A stretch of DNA of 64,000 nucleotides from Xestospongia bergquistia. Lineage: Eukaryota; Porifera; Demospongiae; Haplosclerida; Petrosiidae. The notes below the pieces were generated by a model. That model made no database searches. It was not told the origin of the DNA and saw only the letters and a list, made by a program, of their open reading frames with translations. Positions 46,161 to 56,752 of this stretch are shown one piece after another (within the stretch, counting starts at the first letter, position 1; each line of letters begins with the position of its first letter). The translations under genes and the position numbers were made by a program. The stretch lies in the NCBI GenBank assembly GCA_963965975.1, contig OZ014416.1, forward strand, positions 3,038,001 to 3,102,000. The letters are read 5' to 3'.

Positions 46161-49100
46161 TTAGATATACCAAGATTCATTTAGCATGTGTTTAACTGCT
46201 GCAGTTTTCTTCATTTGTTTTGACAACACTGACAGCTTGCTAATACTTTCATCAATATTAATGTATAGCCCCTAACAAAGATATATCATAGTGATCATGA
46301 CTTCATTAAAAGTTTACCTTTAAATGTCGATCACCACCATTCAATTTAAAAGAACGACGACCATGCAAAATACGTCTGTTGTTGAAAGACAACAATTGAC
46401 CAGGTAAAAGACGATGTTCAATCTATTTCATATAAAAACATATATATTACAAGTAAAAATTTTAGCAGGGGAGACATTGTTAATACATTAAAGGAACAGA
46501 TTCTTTTAGTAGGCCAAATTATCGCTGAATTAACTGTCCACTTTATTGTATGAAGCACTAAATTTGTGGCCGCTGCATGTGGTCCGTTGGCCTTTTAATC
46601 ATAACATCATAGGACCTTGTTAAAGAGGTTGTGGCCTTAACAACTTTGACTGTGATGGCCACTAGGCAAATTGCTCCCAAAATGGTATTTTAATGGTTAA
46701 AATTTGTAAATTTGTAAAAAAGTTCCAGCTATATGATATTTGTGATATATGCTGTTTAATTAGAAAAACACAGCACTATAGTTAAGTGTTCCCTACCCTA
46801 AATCCTAAACTTAAATCATAAAGCATAGACTTATAGACTATATACACTAGCAATAATAGTTTCTAAACAAACAGAAAGTAGCTTTTTTAAACATACTATT
46901 GAAGGAGATTCATTGAAGAGTTCATATAGTAGTATGTATGCATCATAATAGTCTTCTAGTTCTTCCTATCATTGAAATATAAAAAAAATCAACAAATGTA
47001 CTTTTCATGTAAATGAAAACAAAATAATGTGACTTAAGTTGTTGTTACAAAATTAATAGTATCTACCTCATATATTGTAAGGGTTCCTTGATGTGCAGGA
47101 GCCCAGTTAATACCAGTTACCTAATAGTGAGATTGATAACACTGGAATGTCTTGATAACAGATTACTCACCTGACCACTTCTGTCTAGATCTATATGAGG
47201 TCTCCTGTATGTCATACACACAGGTTTATCTCTGTTAAGATAAAAGACAATATTATTGAGTTTCATATAATAATGCCTAACAGCAAATAATTTATTAATG
47301 AAACAAATTTACAAGTAGACTTGAAAGCAATCACTGTTATGGCAGACTCATATCCTAAAGCACTGGCTTATAAAGTTATACTTCCTTATATCAGAATCTT
47401 TGGCAGCTAAGAATGCAATCCATCAATTTTAATTATCACACAAACAATAACACAATATGTATGAACATATACATATGGCTCATAAAACTGTTTGACACAT
47501 TAAGCAGAAAATACAGTTTCCAAAGTAACGGTAAAATGCTGACATTTAGAACATGGGAGAACTGGCAGATGATAATGAGAAACTACAGAATGCTGTAAGT
47601 CAGAGAAACTAACGAGAAATTTTAAAGTTTGATCAGTCACACCATAGCATGAGCAGTAAAAGGTTGAAAGTAAGCATAACACACAAATACATTTTAATGA
47701 GTTCATAGTCATGCATTTTGAATAGGAGAGTCAGTTATGTGCAGTGTTAAAACAGTAGAAGCTACAAACACAGTGCATTGAGTGCAGGCTTAATGTTTTA
47801 ACATTTGTTTTGGTTACACTGTCAAAATTGAGGTGTGTAACTCTAACCAGAAAATAGGATCAAAAAAGATGTAGACATTTTGGCTGTCTTTCAACATGAC
47901 TAATGTGGCATTCTTGACTACATCAAAGAGAGGGTGGGACAACTTTGGTTAATAACTATTCATGAAGTACTGAAGAAAGTTAAATATATTACTTATTTAC
48001 CTTTCATAATGAATTTTTTGAAAGGGGACTTGGACTTTGGTGAGTGTTTGAAACTGCTTTGGGTACCTTTCTCTTAACTTTGACACTACAGCATATCCAT
48101 CTAACAAAGTACTATCACCACCTTCAACACATGGGTCATTCCTAAGAGAAAAAATACTTTAATATTTCATAACAATATCAGTAAAGGGGGGCACTTAAGT
48201 CACTAGTGTGTGGTGTATTTGATGAAGTATATGCTGTCACTAGTCTTCTAGCTTAGTCTCGCGTAGCCAGCCCCTCCCCCTCGGGAAGGGTCTGGTCAAC
48301 TGTAAGTATAGCTCTCGTTCAGAGAACTACCGGAAATCCGGTAGTCTATAAGTGGTGTTAAGAGATAGGAGGGCAAACACCCACTTTAAAATTGCTGACT
48401 CAACAGAAGTACAATGTATTGAAAAGCTTGAGAGAACTGCTCGTGTATCTAGCATTGTACTTCTGTTTAGTCAGCAATTTTAAAGTGGGTGTTTGCCCTC
48501 CTATCTCTTAACACCACTTATCGACTACCAGATTTTCGGTAGTTCTCTGAACGAGAGCTATACTTACAGTTGACCAAACCCTTCCCAAGAGGGAGGGGCT
48601 GGCTACGTGAGACTATCTTCTAGCTCATTGATTTTGTTACTAATCTGCCAAAAGATCTTAAGACAATTTCATAATCTTGTTTGACAAATAGTGTTACGCT
48701 ATTAAAAACATACAAAATAAAGCTCTCACCTTAAACAATGTAATATTTGTAATCCTGGAGGAGACTGGTAATATAATAGGTCCATATGCAGTTCAAGACC
48801 AACTTCACTGTACGCTATATTGGTTAAATTTTTCTCAATAGTAACATCAAACAGCTATATCAAGACAAGTCATACATTACTATCAGTAAGGCAGTGATTA
48901 ATATGTAGTGTGACCTGGAATAAGGCTTCTTAAATCTATAATCATACATAAAAATTATTCAAAAATAAACCAAACTGATGATGGGACACTTATCTATCTC
49001 ATCCTGATCAGTTAAGTATATAACATAAAACAGGCAAACTTAGCTACAAATCAACAGTTAACATTGGGGCTGTCTTTAGAACAAAAAGCATGAAATAGTC

Positions 49101-51790
49101 CCAAAGCTAATTAGTGTAAACTGTAAAGTCAGTGACAGTGATTACAAAGATTATCAATCATAGGAGTCATACACATGAGTGCTAACTTACTTCTCCATAC
49201 AATGTTGTTTGAATATGTGAGATTCTATGGGCAACCTAGTAAAGGAAACACTAGTTAGGTAGAGTACTTTAAATAATTACAGACCTTCATTGTGTTTTCC
49301 TCAGCAGTTGGAACATCAGAAATAAGACAAATACCAGTGTAGTTGAGATAATGCAACCAACTAGAGGAAACAATAACAGTTCCACTCATACTGTACATTA
49401 ATTGCTGTAGATTTTTGCTTCTTAGAATACACCTTAACAATTGGGACACACTTTATATAATTAATTATGTAAAAAGGGAGTAGGCAAACCTGGAATGTAT
49501 GTTACAAAGTGACAACGTAGTAAATGATACATACAAAGAGTTGTACATGCCTTCATAGCATGTGAACAATACTCTGGTGTGCAGTACAAATAGATTTCAA
49601 ATTACATGTACTCTGTTGCTATCTAAGGTGCAGTAAAAATTTTCAAAAATGGATGTCATAATTACAAAAACAAAATCTCAATTGTGATTTGACAAATAAT
49701 TAAATGATAATTACAGTGTGATGGTATCTACAAATTAATTACATGTATTAGCACAGCTATACTACATTAGAAAAACAGGTAACCATTATGCCAACTTGAC
49801 ATGTTACCTCCATAATCCTTCGTGTGATTCCATAACATCCTTATATTGCAATGTAGGTAGTGCTGTCTACAAAAATTAGCTTGATTACATAGAAAAATTA
49901 AAAACATACTGCTGAATGGTTAGGAGCAGATTGTTGAATGTCATTTTCAAGTGTTTTTTTTGTCATATCTGCTATTAATTAGCCATGAAGTATCAAAATG
50001 GCCACTATGAATTGGTGTGTTATTTCTATTCCAGTTCACTAGAAGTTGTGAATCTATGAAATATATAATATAAGAATGATAATAGTAATCACGTTTTTGG
50101 AAATGTCAAACAAAAAGAAAGTTACTGTAATCTGGATCTTTATCAATGATTATACCTTAATGGTTTGGATCATTACCAAAACCCTACTAAATGGTGAAAA
50201 TCATCACAAAAAAGGATTACATACCCCAACTAGAGAACCTCTTTAACGTGACAACAAAACAGTAATAATAAACTGGTAGAGTTAATAAGCATTCCTCAAA
50301 TTTTGCTTGAAATCGAAGAAACTAAAACCTACATTTTTTCTGCATATGGTATGCTGTTTAAGTAATAGAAATTAAACAGAGTTAACAGGAGGTGCTGGAC
50401 GGGCAAGGAATGCCTATTAGCAGATGGAGACAGTGAGACACTACTCTAGATATTTAGGCAAAGTTACCTTGTGTCCTTAGCCAGAGAATCTAACTAACCT
50501 CTCACAGTTTGTATGGGTAAAGAGTCACTTATGTTTCTTTCTTTTACTATCATGCATAACAACTGTATTTGTGAATTGAGAAAACTGTTACTTTAATGAA
50601 GTTAGTAAGACTCATTCCATCTACACTTAAAAGAAGAAAGCTCTGCACCTTGAAAATCATACCCTAAACAGTGAAAGTAGAGAAAAGAGTGGCTAGAGAA
50701 AGTATAACAGAAAAAGAAAAGGCAGCGTCATCTTATTCCAAACCTCACTTGATGTGTGTGGGTTAAGTACTTGTAGAAGCTATTGGTTCAGTAAGCATAC
50801 TTAGATTTATAAGGTCTAGTATGGTGTCTGATGATCGTCATCATCAGATACTTTTACACTGTTACCACATTGCGGGAAATTTTTGTATATTGTGAAGGCT
50901 TCCTGGGGTGTTACAAATTAAAAGCTGCAAACTTTTATTCTTTGGCACATGCTTATATGAAGTTGTGTTTGATCTACAATAACTGTCTATTAATACTTTA
51001 ATCCAGCTACTGACCTTCCAAATCCTAATGATTTATTGTCCAATTTGCAATAAATGATGCAAACGATGCAATAAAATTCTCCAAAGCCTCCAAAATCTGG
51101 AGGTATGCACGTCAAGTTCATACCTAAGAAACAAGCAGTTATAGCTCAGTATGCTATGCTGTATAGCATTAAGGTAGCTACCTGTCATGGCTTCAATTGT
51201 AAAGAATGCTCTTCCATGACTACTACTACTATAGAGGATATGGTCAGTCAGAAATAAAAATGAAAAATTTAGAATTTTGAAATATAATTCTAAAAGATTT
51301 CGTAAATCTCATCAAAAATTTGCACCACTCAAAACTTCCCACTAACGGTACTAGACCCCACCTCTACATGTAAACCATATATACTTGAGTGTAAAATGCA
51401 CAGCCAGTAGTGAGCCACTTGTGTTACAGGAATATTTAATTTAGACTCAAATTAGACTAAACCATAGTCCATGGTTTAGGAAATGAACTCTGAGGTCACT
51501 ATTTATAGGGAAACAAGGAGATAATGTCACTCACCATTGAGTGAAGCATTTCCTATTGTCAAATCCTTTCGTAAATCCTTTCCACTAACTGTCTTCTGTC
51601 CACTAGTGGACCGACATGTACAGCACTGGCAGTTATGACGTAGCCACATGACGTCATAATGAGCATTGTTTCCACTTTCTGTGAGTAGTTGAAGGCTTCT
51701 ACCATCAGAACTGACTCTAACATTAGTGATAGAGCATACAGCTCTAGTCCATCTAAGCCTCAAGGTCCGGAAAAAAACACACGAAAGCAT
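46161..51790 (-). CDS. BBOX1: Gamma-butyrobetaine dioxygenase-like, with apparent frameshift in exon 2
   Basis: Twelve exons: 51535-51790, 49910-50038, 49808-49866, 49285-49360, 49191-49235, 48730-48854, 48001-48141, 47171-47231, 47067-47120, 46897-46965, 46318-46422, 46161-46271; about 409 residues if the frame is kept. Fe(II)/2-oxoglutarate oxygenase of carnitine synthesis (BBOX or trimethyllysine dioxygenase). The N-terminal zinc domain has MWLRHNCQCCTC and HSGHFDTSWL. Catalytic ligands: LELHMDLLYYQSPPG (H-x-D) and RRILHGRRSF (distal His, then Arg for 2-oxoglutarate). Sequence favours BBOX; the Arg-rich, acid-free N-terminus (MLSCVFFRTLRLRWTR) could be a mitochondrial presequence. Exon 2 is 129 nt where the phases demand 128: an A8 run (49954-49961) shifts the frame into a stop. 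See findings. Confidence 0.85.
48244..48625. mobile_element. Long-TIR palindromic element (Mutator-like MITE)
   Basis: Element 48254-48615 (362 bp) in a BBOX-like intron. Arms 48254-48416 and 48453-48615 are 163-bp inverted repeats, nearly identical, beginning TAGTCTCGCGTAGCCAGC and, in reverse, TAGTCTCACGTAGCCAGC, with a 36-bp loop. A perfect 10-bp duplication TCTTCTAGCT flanks it (48244-48253 and 48616-48625). Long TIRs with 9-11 bp duplications are typical of MULEs. No coding capacity. Confidence 0.9.
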
Positions 51791-51909
51791 GAATCTTTTA
51801 CTGTATCTATTACATACAGTATACAGTGTGATACAGGGGGCGTTACATGCTATAATAACAACTTACATTCGGTTAAAATACCAAAAAGGGGCGTGGTGGG
51901 TGTAGCTCG
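51791..51909. promoter_or_regulatory. Divergent promoter BBOX-like / sarcoglycan
   Basis: 119 bp between start codons. It contains GGGGCGTGGTGGG (about 51890-51902), a KLF/CACCC-type box, close to the sarcoglycan start. Confidence 0.45.
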
Positions 51910-53324
51910 ATGATGGAGAACAACAAGTGAGTGCCCTCACATTGATTACCTTAGTCTTTGTTAACAACTTAACATTCTATTGCTTCTCTTTCTATGCAGG
52001 ATTTCTGCCAATGTTGCTGTTGGCATTTATGGTTGGAGGAAAAGATGCCTCTATTGTCTCCTTCTGTTGCTGATTGTTCTCATATTAGTGAACTTATCAT
52101 TAACTGTGTGGATCCTAGTAGTACTGAGGTTTAACATTGTAAGTGCCAATCCTCATCCAAGTAAAACATAGTTCTCAGGCTCAACTTGAATTCTACCCTC
52201 TGATATTAGGACAAATTAAGGCAACTTTAGCTTCAATCTTTTAGATGAGTATTATACTCATTTAATAAATTGTTGTACATCACTACAGGATGGTATGGGC
52301 AGTGTTAGGATTACAGAGAATGGATTGCAAGTTCAAGGAGTATCTGAATTTCTAAATACTCTTTATACCAATGATATTTCTATGGATGAGGTATGTTTCC
52401 ATTCTTGGAGTACAGGATATATATTAAAACTTGACATGTTACATGGATTATGAAGCTGCAGACAGCAGTCAATTCCACAGTCCAACTAATGTACATGTTC
52501 TTTTTACCTTTCATATGTGAAATTTATCACTAAGCAGGAAATGCAGTAGAACTTCTGCTTAGTCATGTGTTCCCGACTTTATAAAATTCATTCTGATTTT
52601 ATTGTTATAGAACAGTCAGTTACAAATTCGATCACACCAAGATATTACAATGGAAACACAAGGAAGCATGTTGGAAATATCATCATCTCATATTAAAATG
52701 TCATCACAGAAGTTCAGTGTATATTCAAATGCCAGGTTTGTAGTGTACATACTGGTTGATTTCACACCACTCCATAGTTAGATATAATATGTAATATTTC
52801 AATTATTACTATAATAGGCCTAACATGAATGCACTCTTCTCTGTGCAGTCTAATGGAGAAGTGTCTGTTGCTTCATCTTCATTATATTTTGAGGGGTCTC
52901 AAGGAATTTCAGTTCTTAAGGACCTTGAAACTGGTCAAGTGACAGATTTGAACAATAATGGTATTCAATTAGAGTCATTCCGTGGGGATATCTCCCTGGC
53001 AGCTGATAAAACACTATTACTGGATTCTAGAGACAGTTCTATAGATCTTTTAAGTGGGGAAAATTTGACATTAAGCTCTTATAATGGAATGGTATGCTAA
53101 GCTTACTCCATTTTTATTATTGTACTCATACATAACAACAGATTAGTATTTCAGCTGGATCTGTTCTATTTGAGTCTCTTCCTTTGTCTACACAAGTGGG
53201 AAATCCCTTGTCTGATGTCTACCATTTGTGCATCTGTCCATCAGGAAAGTTATATCGAAGTTTGGCAAACCACACAAATCCACAAGGATGCTTGACTTCT
53301 GAAAACTTTTGTGAGAACATATAG
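51910..53324 (+). CDS. SGCD: Sarcoglycan, delta/gamma type
   Basis: Six exons: 51910-51926, 52000-52138, 52289-52390, 52611-52735, 52818-53091, 53142-53324; 279 residues. Type II membrane glycoprotein. Residues 14-20 read [13 protein letters not shown], the conserved juxtamembrane motif of delta/gamma/zeta sarcoglycans, followed by the helix [20 protein letters not shown]. The extracellular part is made of short beta repeats ([17 protein letters not shown]), and the C-terminus carries the Cys cluster ([24 protein letters not shown]). In muscle animals it belongs to the dystrophin-glycoprotein complex; in an animal without muscle it would link matrix to cortex more generally. Exon 1 is only 17 nt. 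Which of the three paralogues it matches best cannot be decided by eye. Confidence 0.9.
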
Positions 53325-53567
53325 TGCTTCTATAGTTACATACATAGAATATTAAACACATGTGGTTCCTTATATTAACATGTTTTAGCAAAAAGTATTT
53401 GGTAATCACAATAGATTAATAAAAAGATAAATAAAATCATTTAACACTGTGATATAGAGAAAGAAAAGATAAATGAAGAACAAGGACATAATTCAATAAC
53501 ACATAAATAAACAAATTACACAATAACAAATGGTAGACAGACAAAAGCATATTAGTCACAAACATTC
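53325..53567. other. Convergent 3' spacer
   Basis: A 243-bp AT-rich spacer between the sarcoglycan and PDE7 stop codons, with AATAAA-like hexamers in both directions. Nothing else seen. Confidence 0.4.
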
Positions 53568-56500
53568 TCAATCAGAGTCTGAAGATGAAGAAGAGAGAGT
53601 CTGCTCATCCCAATAAGACTTATTAGTAACAATATTGCGACACAGTTGAACAGAAAGTGGTGAACGTACAAACTGTGACCAAGCCTTGAAAAGAGGGAGG
53701 GCTACAAATTCAAAGAAACAAGATTGTGCCTTAGGAATGGGAGTGCTATATCGATCACACAGCTGAGATATTGGTAGGTTACGATGTCTCTCTAAGTCCC
53801 CTTGCTGGAAGAATTCTTCCATGATGTGTTTACTCCATTGTCGACTTAAGTTTAAAGATCGTGCTGGATTACTAATATCAGCAGTCTTAATGGCCATCTG
53901 AGGAGAAAGACAAATATCACATGGTTTTCTAGACGAAGATTAATACATGCCTACAACTAACATAAAGTGAAGATTCTTAAGCAATATATAGTGGTATATT
54001 ATTATCCTAGAATACATGATATAAACTCACCATTAAAAGAAAGTGTCTCTCCACTCCATTGGATAAATCAATCATATGATCAGAAACAAGCATCTCTTCA
54101 AAACGATTCATGAAGTCTTTATGTCTGCTCACATCAGTTGCTAGAATTAGGTCCTCAATGAGAGATATGATTTCTTTTCTCTGTAACAAAGATAAATGAT
54201 CTAACAGACCAGATTCTTTCAAAATGGCTCTGGATGAGAAGCAGTGATGTCTTTCCAGTAGACTGTGAGTCTATAAAGAGAGGAAGAAGTGATCACATGA
54301 TTTCCCTTCAGTTTACATGTTTGGTTATCAATAATTCAATAATTTAATTTAGTGACTTGGAACTTACTCCATGAATGGTTGCTAAGTAGCTAGAAGTATT
54401 AACAAGGTAAGTCTGATTGACACCTGGATGATCAAGATCATGACAAATTGCAGCCAAAAATAATGAAAGAAGTTCAACAGGAGAGAGTGAGCTGTAAATC
54501 TGAAAAAAGGAGAGAAAGGGACAATAAAAGCCTCAAACGAGTGACTTGTGATGTCAGTGTTTAGAGTTACTTTAGTTCAAGTTACTCCAACATTCATAGG
54601 TAAAGCTATCATTCAGTTGGTCATGTAATTTGACCTACACCAATCAATGAACTCTACATGCCTACTGTAACACAATGATCAGTCTGTACGACAATCATGT
54701 CAGGGGACCACAAAATGCATTCACCAGAAAATCACTTACAGTGCAGTCAGATATCAAACAGTGAAGGGCTTGTGCTACATCTGCAGCATGGGTAGAGTTA
54801 TGATAGGAATTTTCAGGATGATAATTATCTTCAATTTGTGTCAGAAACTTGTGCAATTTAAGGACGTTTAAATCAAAGTGTTCAATTAAATGATGTTTTT
54901 GAAATAAATGTAGGCCCAAGTGAAGCAAAGGACGACCTATAAAAATCATAAAAGTATAGCTCTTTAAATAGAACTGTATAGTTTCAGATGACATAATTAC
55001 ACAATGAGAACAAGAACTAAGTATATATGGCTTATGTACATTACCATATATATAGAATAGTTGGGAAATTCTATTATTTATAATTTAAGTAAGATACATT
55101 ACTCACCACATAATTTATATTTTAAATGATTAATTTAGATTTATTATTTCAGACTAGAATTCTATTTTAAGCAAGTCTATTATTTCAAACAAAGCGAAAG
55201 CTTATGAAGTCATAATGATGATGCTGTTTGACAATAAACACGTAACAATATTATTTGCATAGTGCGATGTCCTATTACATTCTAAAGTTACACTGTTAAC
55301 AATAAACAATGGAAAATATAAATTTATCCTCCAATTCAGTAAACCAGTAGTGGTCTATTATATTACATGGTACACATTATTTCTATGATCAATCTTTAAT
55401 TTTAATACTTTGATATGTTATTACATACCTTTAGTTATCCTTCGAAAAGCAAAGATGTCAAAGTCCCAGCTGTCCACATTTTTAAGGATATCCTGTAAAA
55501 ATAAACCAGACGTATCACAATAATTATAGTTGTCATAACAAGAATAAATTATATTAATATTTTTAAAACTTGATTAATTGGCTTTGTAATATTTATTATA
55601 ACACAATTGGTACACTTAGTAGCATGACAGTTAAGGATACCAGATTGAATGTTGTCATAAATAAAAGGATATAGGTTCAGCAAATTAACTAGTACTATGT
55701 GTGCAAGCTGAATACATAGTCGGGAGTTACATCATCTCCTGTTAACCACAAATGATTTTATCTGTTATTACTTCATGTGTGATGTTAACAACTTGTATTT
55801 AAGTTTTAAATAGCCTTTTGAACATCAATGTACACCAATTTCACAATTTCATACCTTAACATCCACATGTTCTTCTTCTACTCCTATGCATTCAATGACT
55901 GAGCCCTTCAATAACTCCTTAAAGCAGTTTGAAGTGGTAGCATATTTAATAGAACCTCGTCTACCATGCCGGCGAGCAATAGACAGCTTAGCCACTGAAA
56001 CCAGAAAGAAGCAATGAGGTCTATTGACACCAAACTTAAAATTCAATTTTTGGAAAGGAATTACAATTAGGGGGAGTCAACCATACTATTAATAATGCAT
56101 TGTTGGATTATTAGGGAATTATAATTGCATACACAAACATACACACACACGATTAAGACAAAAAGCGGTCTAGAAATGCCTATAATATAAACAGTACTTA
56201 CATTCGTTGCTAGGTAGTTCTGGCAACTCCCGTTGGCAGGCCACATTTTCTCTTTTAGCTAAAGCATCACCTAAAAGATTGATTTAGACTTGCGGTTTTT
56301 GGTCATAAAAAAACTTACCGAGATACCTAATGTACAGAGCACATGCATCACTTCTGTCATAGCTAATAGCTCCTCTTCTCTTCATTCTTGGTCGAGAATT
56401 GTAGGGCGACTCGCCACCGTTGCTAATAGCATGTCGGCGTCGAGATAACACGGCAGAAGGAACCTGTTGATCCAATGGAAGTCTAGGAAGCTCGCTGATA

Positions 56501-56601
56501 CTATCGAAATCAAGATTCCTCAGTGCAGGATGAAAAGATTCCATTTGTAACAGCGGGGCTGCACTTGGTATGGGCATATAGCTTGTAGTTGCTGTAGCCA
56601 T
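53568..56601 (-). CDS. PDE7: cAMP phosphodiesterase 7
   Basis: Eight exons: 56319-56601, 56202-56270, 55855-55994, 55429-55492, 54740-54936, 54368-54499, 54031-54270, 53568-53897; 484 residues. Hydrolyses cAMP to AMP. Catalytic core motifs: YHNSTHAADVAQALHC and CHDLDHPGVNQTYL (both HD metal sites), ATDVSRHKDF, KTADISNPARS (third metal Asp), and PKAQSCFFEFVALPLF with the purine-selective Gln. Assignment to PDE7 rests on the N-terminal RRGAISYDRSDACALYIRYLG-type block, which in PDE7A1 is a PKA-binding pseudosubstrate; a second RRGSIKYAT in exon 3 has a phosphorylatable Ser. The Ser/Asp-rich C-terminus is variable in the family. It shares a 151-bp divergent spacer with the LRR gene. Confidence 0.93.
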
Positions 56602-56752
56602 AACTTCACCAATTTGAAATTACGATCGCAATAGTTTAAGTGAAGGTGTAAGCTTCTCGTATTTATAGGGCAAACAATTTCTTACGTCATAAGAGTCATG
56701 ATGATAAAATGCAATAATCAACAACCCCCAGACCCTCTGAATTGTCGAAGTC
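56602..56752. promoter_or_regulatory. Divergent promoter PDE7 / LRR gene with CRE-like site
   Basis: The 151-bp spacer contains CTTACGTCATAAG at 56681-56693 (reverse core TGACGTAA, CREB/ATF-type), about 80 bp from the PDE7 start. The same 13-mer lies upstream of receptor A. A TATTTATAGGG element is at about 56660. Confidence 0.5.

Noticed and set aside
51000-51124. Possible extra BBOX exon (MNLTCIPPDFGGFGEF)
   Set aside because: Exon 1 joins exon 2 directly in the right phase (G|TG gives Val) and yields the expected family sequence; this segment matches no part of the family.
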